This document shows positions 61,875 to 64,000 of a stretch of 64,000 nt of DNA, piece by piece. Origin of the DNA: Magnetospirillum sp902729445. Its GTDB lineage: Bacteria > Pseudomonadota > Alphaproteobacteria > Rhodospirillales > Magnetospirillaceae. A program made the translations under genes and the position numbers. Numbering within the stretch: the stretch's first letter is position 1; each line of letters starts with the position of its first letter. A model generated the notes under the pieces. The model searched no databases. It was not told the DNA's origin and saw only the letters and a program-made list of their open reading frames with translations. Location: positions 45,558 to 109,557 of the forward strand of contig NZ_CACVCE010000005.1 in assembly GCF_902729445.1 (NCBI RefSeq), in the 5' to 3' direction.

Positions 61875-63998
61875 ATGGCGTTTCGCTCTATTCGTTCGAC
61901 GGTGTTGATTCCGGCCCTGGTCCTGATCCTTGGGACCGGGATCGGGACGGCTGCCTTGTCGTTCCTGAACGCCCGCTCGGCCGTCAACCATATGGGACAC
62001 GAATTGCGGGCCGAGTTGTCGCTTCGCGTGGTCGAGCGGCTGCGGTGGTTCCTGTCCCAGGCACCGGGCATGCTGCGCGCCAATGTGCGATTGCTCGAGG
62101 CCGGGTTGATCCCGATGACCGATTCCGGCTTGCTCCAGCGTCATTTCTGGGGGCAGGTGCTGATCAACGACGCGGTCACCACCATCTATCTCGGCAACCA
62201 GGCCGGCGGGCTGGTCGGGGCCGGCCGCGACGGTCCGGGCGGCAAGCTCTATCTTACCGGCACCGAGAATTTCGCCGCCGGCCCATGGGCCAAGGTCTGG
62301 GTCGATGACGACGGCAATCCGGGATCGCGGTCGATGCGGATCGCCAATTTCGACGCCCGCCTGCGCCCGTGGTACCAGGGCGGTGCCAAGGCCGCCGACA
62401 TCGCCTGGGGCGACATCTTCGTGCTGTTCACCGGCGATGACATGGCGCTGGCGCCCAGTCTGGCCGTTCATGACGACCGGCACCAGGTGGTCGGCGTTGT
62501 CGCCACCGACATCTTCATCTCGCATATCGCGTCCTTCCTGCGCGATCTGCAAGGGGCTCGCCCGGGCATGACCTTCATCCTCGAGTCCGGTGGCCTGATG
62601 GTGGCGTCGTCGGCCGACGAACGGCCGCTGGTGGCCGCGGGCCAGGGATTGGCGCCGCGCCGTCTGATGGGGGCCGACATGCGCACCCCGGAAATCTCGC
62701 AGGCGGTGCGCGCCATCGAAAGGGAGGTCGGGTCGCTTGGGGCCGTCGTCGGTTCGACGCAACTCTCGACCGAGATCGCGGGCCAGCGCCATTTCGTCGA
62801 GGTTACGCCGTTCTCGGCCATTCCCGGCCTGTCCTGGCTGGTGGTCACGGTCGCCCCCGAGGACGCCTATCTGGGCCGCGTCACCAAAGGCAACACCACC
62901 ACCTTGGCGGTGATCGCCGGCATGCTGATGCTGACGCTGATGATCGGGGTCAGGCTGGCCGGCAGCATCACCGTGCCGATCCGTCGCATTCGCGAGGCGT
63001 CGCAGCGAATTTCCGCCGGCGACCTGGCGGTGCGCATCGAGGATTCCCGTCATGACGAGTTGGGCGAACTGGCGCGCGCCTTCAACACCATGGCCACCAC
63101 CCTGGCCCGCGCGGCCGAGACCCAGGTGGCGCAATTGCACGAACTGCGCGATGCCGAGACCCAGGTGCGCCGGCTGAACCAGGAACTGGAGCAGCAGGTG
63201 AGCAAGCGCACCGAGCAATTGGTCGAGCGCATCGAGCAGGACCTGCTGACCCAGGAGGAATTGCGCAAGGCGAAGGAAGAGGCCGAGCGCGCCAGTCGCG
63301 CCAAGAGCGAGTTCCTGGCCAATATGAGCCACGAATTGCGCACGCCGTTGAATTCGATCGTCGGTTATTCCGACGCCATCCTGAGCGGGACGTTCGGTCC
63401 GATCGACAATCCCAAGCATGCCGAATATGTGCGCGACATCCACCGGTCCGGCCGCTACCTGACCGATTTGATCAACGACATTCTGGACCTGTCGGCGGTC
63501 GAGGCCGGCAAGGTCGAACTGAAGGATGGATTGTTCTCGGTCGCGGAACTGGTCGCCGCCACCCGCCCGCTGATCCAGGCCCGCGCCGTCGAGGCCGGCG
63601 TGGAGCTGGTCTTCGACCTGCACGACGATCTGCCGGCGCTGTTGGTCGATGAGCGCCGGGTCAAGCAGATGCTGCTGAACCTGATGTCCAACTCGGTCAA
63701 GTTCACGCCGGCAGGCGGGCGGGTAACGGTCTCGGCCGCCGAGGTCGGCGACGGCTTGACCCTAAGGGTGGCCGACACCGGTATCGGCATGACCGCCGAT
63801 GAAATCGAGCGGGCTCGCACCCGCTTCGGCCGGGTCGATTCCCATCTTACCCGCGTCCATGCCGGGACCGGGTTGGGGCTGCCGGTGACCGAAAGCCTGA
63901 TCGTCCTGCATGGCGGAATCATGGATGTCGACAGCGTCAAGGGCCGGGGCACCACCGTCTCCTTGTGGTTCCCGCCGTCCCGCGTGGTCCGCGTTTAG
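61875..63998 (+). CDS. dCache-HAMP sensor histidine kinase
   Basis: A 707-residue kinase. TM1 about 10-32, a double-Cache periplasmic sensor about 35-340 (PWYQGGAKAADIAWGDIFV is typical of Cache), TM2 about 345-365, HAMP, a long coiled coil, HisKA with FLANMSHELRTPLNSIVGYS, and an ATPase domain with NLMSNSVKFTPAGG, DTGIGMT and GTGLGLPV. The ATG at 61875 follows AAGG. It ends two bases before the window edge, so any cognate regulator is outside. Confidence 0.94.
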   Translation: MAFRSIRSTVLIPALVLILGTGIGTAALSFLNARSAVNHMGHELRAELSLRVVERLRWFLSQAPGMLRANVRLLEAGLIPMTDSGLLQRHFWGQVLINDAVTTIYLGNQAGGLVGAGRDGPGGKLYLTGTENFAAGPWAKVWVDDDGNPGSRSMRIANFDARLRPWYQGGAKAADIAWGDIFVLFTGDDMALAPSLAVHDDRHQVVGVVATDIFISHIASFLRDLQGARPGMTFILESGGLMVASSADERPLVAAGQGLAPRRLMGADMRTPEISQAVRAIEREVGSLGAVVGSTQLSTEIAGQRHFVEVTPFSAIPGLSWLVVTVAPEDAYLGRVTKGNTTTLAVIAGMLMLTLMIGVRLAGSITVPIRRIREASQRISAGDLAVRIEDSRHDELGELARAFNTMATTLARAAETQVAQLHELRDAETQVRRLNQELEQQVSKRTEQLVERIEQDLLTQEELRKAKEEAERASRAKSEFLANMSHELRTPLNSIVGYSDAILSGTFGPIDNPKHAEYVRDIHRSGRYLTDLINDILDLSAVEAGKVELKDGLFSVAELVAATRPLIQARAVEAGVELVFDLHDDLPALLVDERRVKQMLLNLMSNSVKFTPAGGRVTVSAAEVGDGLTLRVADTGIGMTADEIERARTRFGRVDSHLTRVHAGTGLGLPVTESLIVLHGGIMDVDSVKGRGTTVSLWFPPSRVVRV

Positions 63999-64000
63999 CA

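Overview
The window is chromosomal DNA of a GC-rich alphaproteobacterium. The best fit is the Rhodospirillales, Magnetospirillum/Phaeospirillum-like; this is inferred from gene content, not from a marker gene. Pointers are an F1-ATPase zeta inhibitor (DUF1476), HdaA, a DUF2066-AI-2E exporter-HdaA run divergent from purMN, an aa3-type oxidase cluster, flavocytochrome c sulfide dehydrogenase, and many membrane sensors built from Cache, HAMP, GGDEF, PilZ and histidine-kinase parts.

Layout. 0-2.5 kb: an MFS exporter divergent from a LysR regulator. 2.7-5.5 kb: a polyamine-type periplasmic binding protein overlapping a Cache-HAMP-GGDEF diguanylate cyclase, a likely ligand-to-c-di-GMP sensor pair. 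5.6-16.8 kb: an 11-kb integrative element inserted in a tRNA-Ser(GCT) gene. It has 135-bp direct repeats at its ends (81 bp perfect), a tyrosine integrase at the left end, a HigBA-like toxin-antitoxin locus with two extra antitoxin genes, an AlpA-like DNA-binding protein and a HUH-type Rep protein at the right end. In the middle is a lower-GC, tightly coupled four-gene operon (7373-11789): D12 adenine methyltransferase, 2-TM PLD-like protein, beta-RFAP-synthase homologue, and a HAM1-like/P-loop-kinase/winged-helix fusion. I recognise no described system with this make-up, and it is the strongest novelty candidate here.

16.8-24.1 kb: a glutathione transferase, leuA with a four-leucine leader peptide, an outer-membrane barrel, modBC without modA, and a kinase/response-regulator pair. 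24.2-35.2 kb: a phage-like orphan, purS and purC, a PilZ-tailed chemoreceptor with a coupled exported protein, NRDE protein, zeta subunit, TerC, SpmAB fusion, SemiSWEET and HrpB. 35.3-40.6 kb: a very large pseudokinase-ATPase-TPR-GAF-PAS-GGDEF protein.

40.7-48.7 kb: purMN (purM appears to lack a standard start codon), DUF2066, AI-2E exporter, HdaA, a divergent SDR, a CtpA protease and small proteins. 48.8-52.5 kb: coxB-coxA-ctaG-coxC. 52.7-61.7 kb: sulfur and electron-transfer genes (rhodanese, fccAB, a diheme cytochrome c, a tetraheme NapC/NirT quinol dehydrogenase, a TauE exporter, a small cytochrome c) interleaved with regulators. 61.9-64.0 kb: a complete dCache-HAMP histidine kinase.

Taken together, the sulfide dehydrogenase, NapC-type cytochrome and aa3 oxidase suggest flexible respiration with reduced sulfur, and the sensors suggest heavy use of c-di-GMP and chemotaxis signalling.
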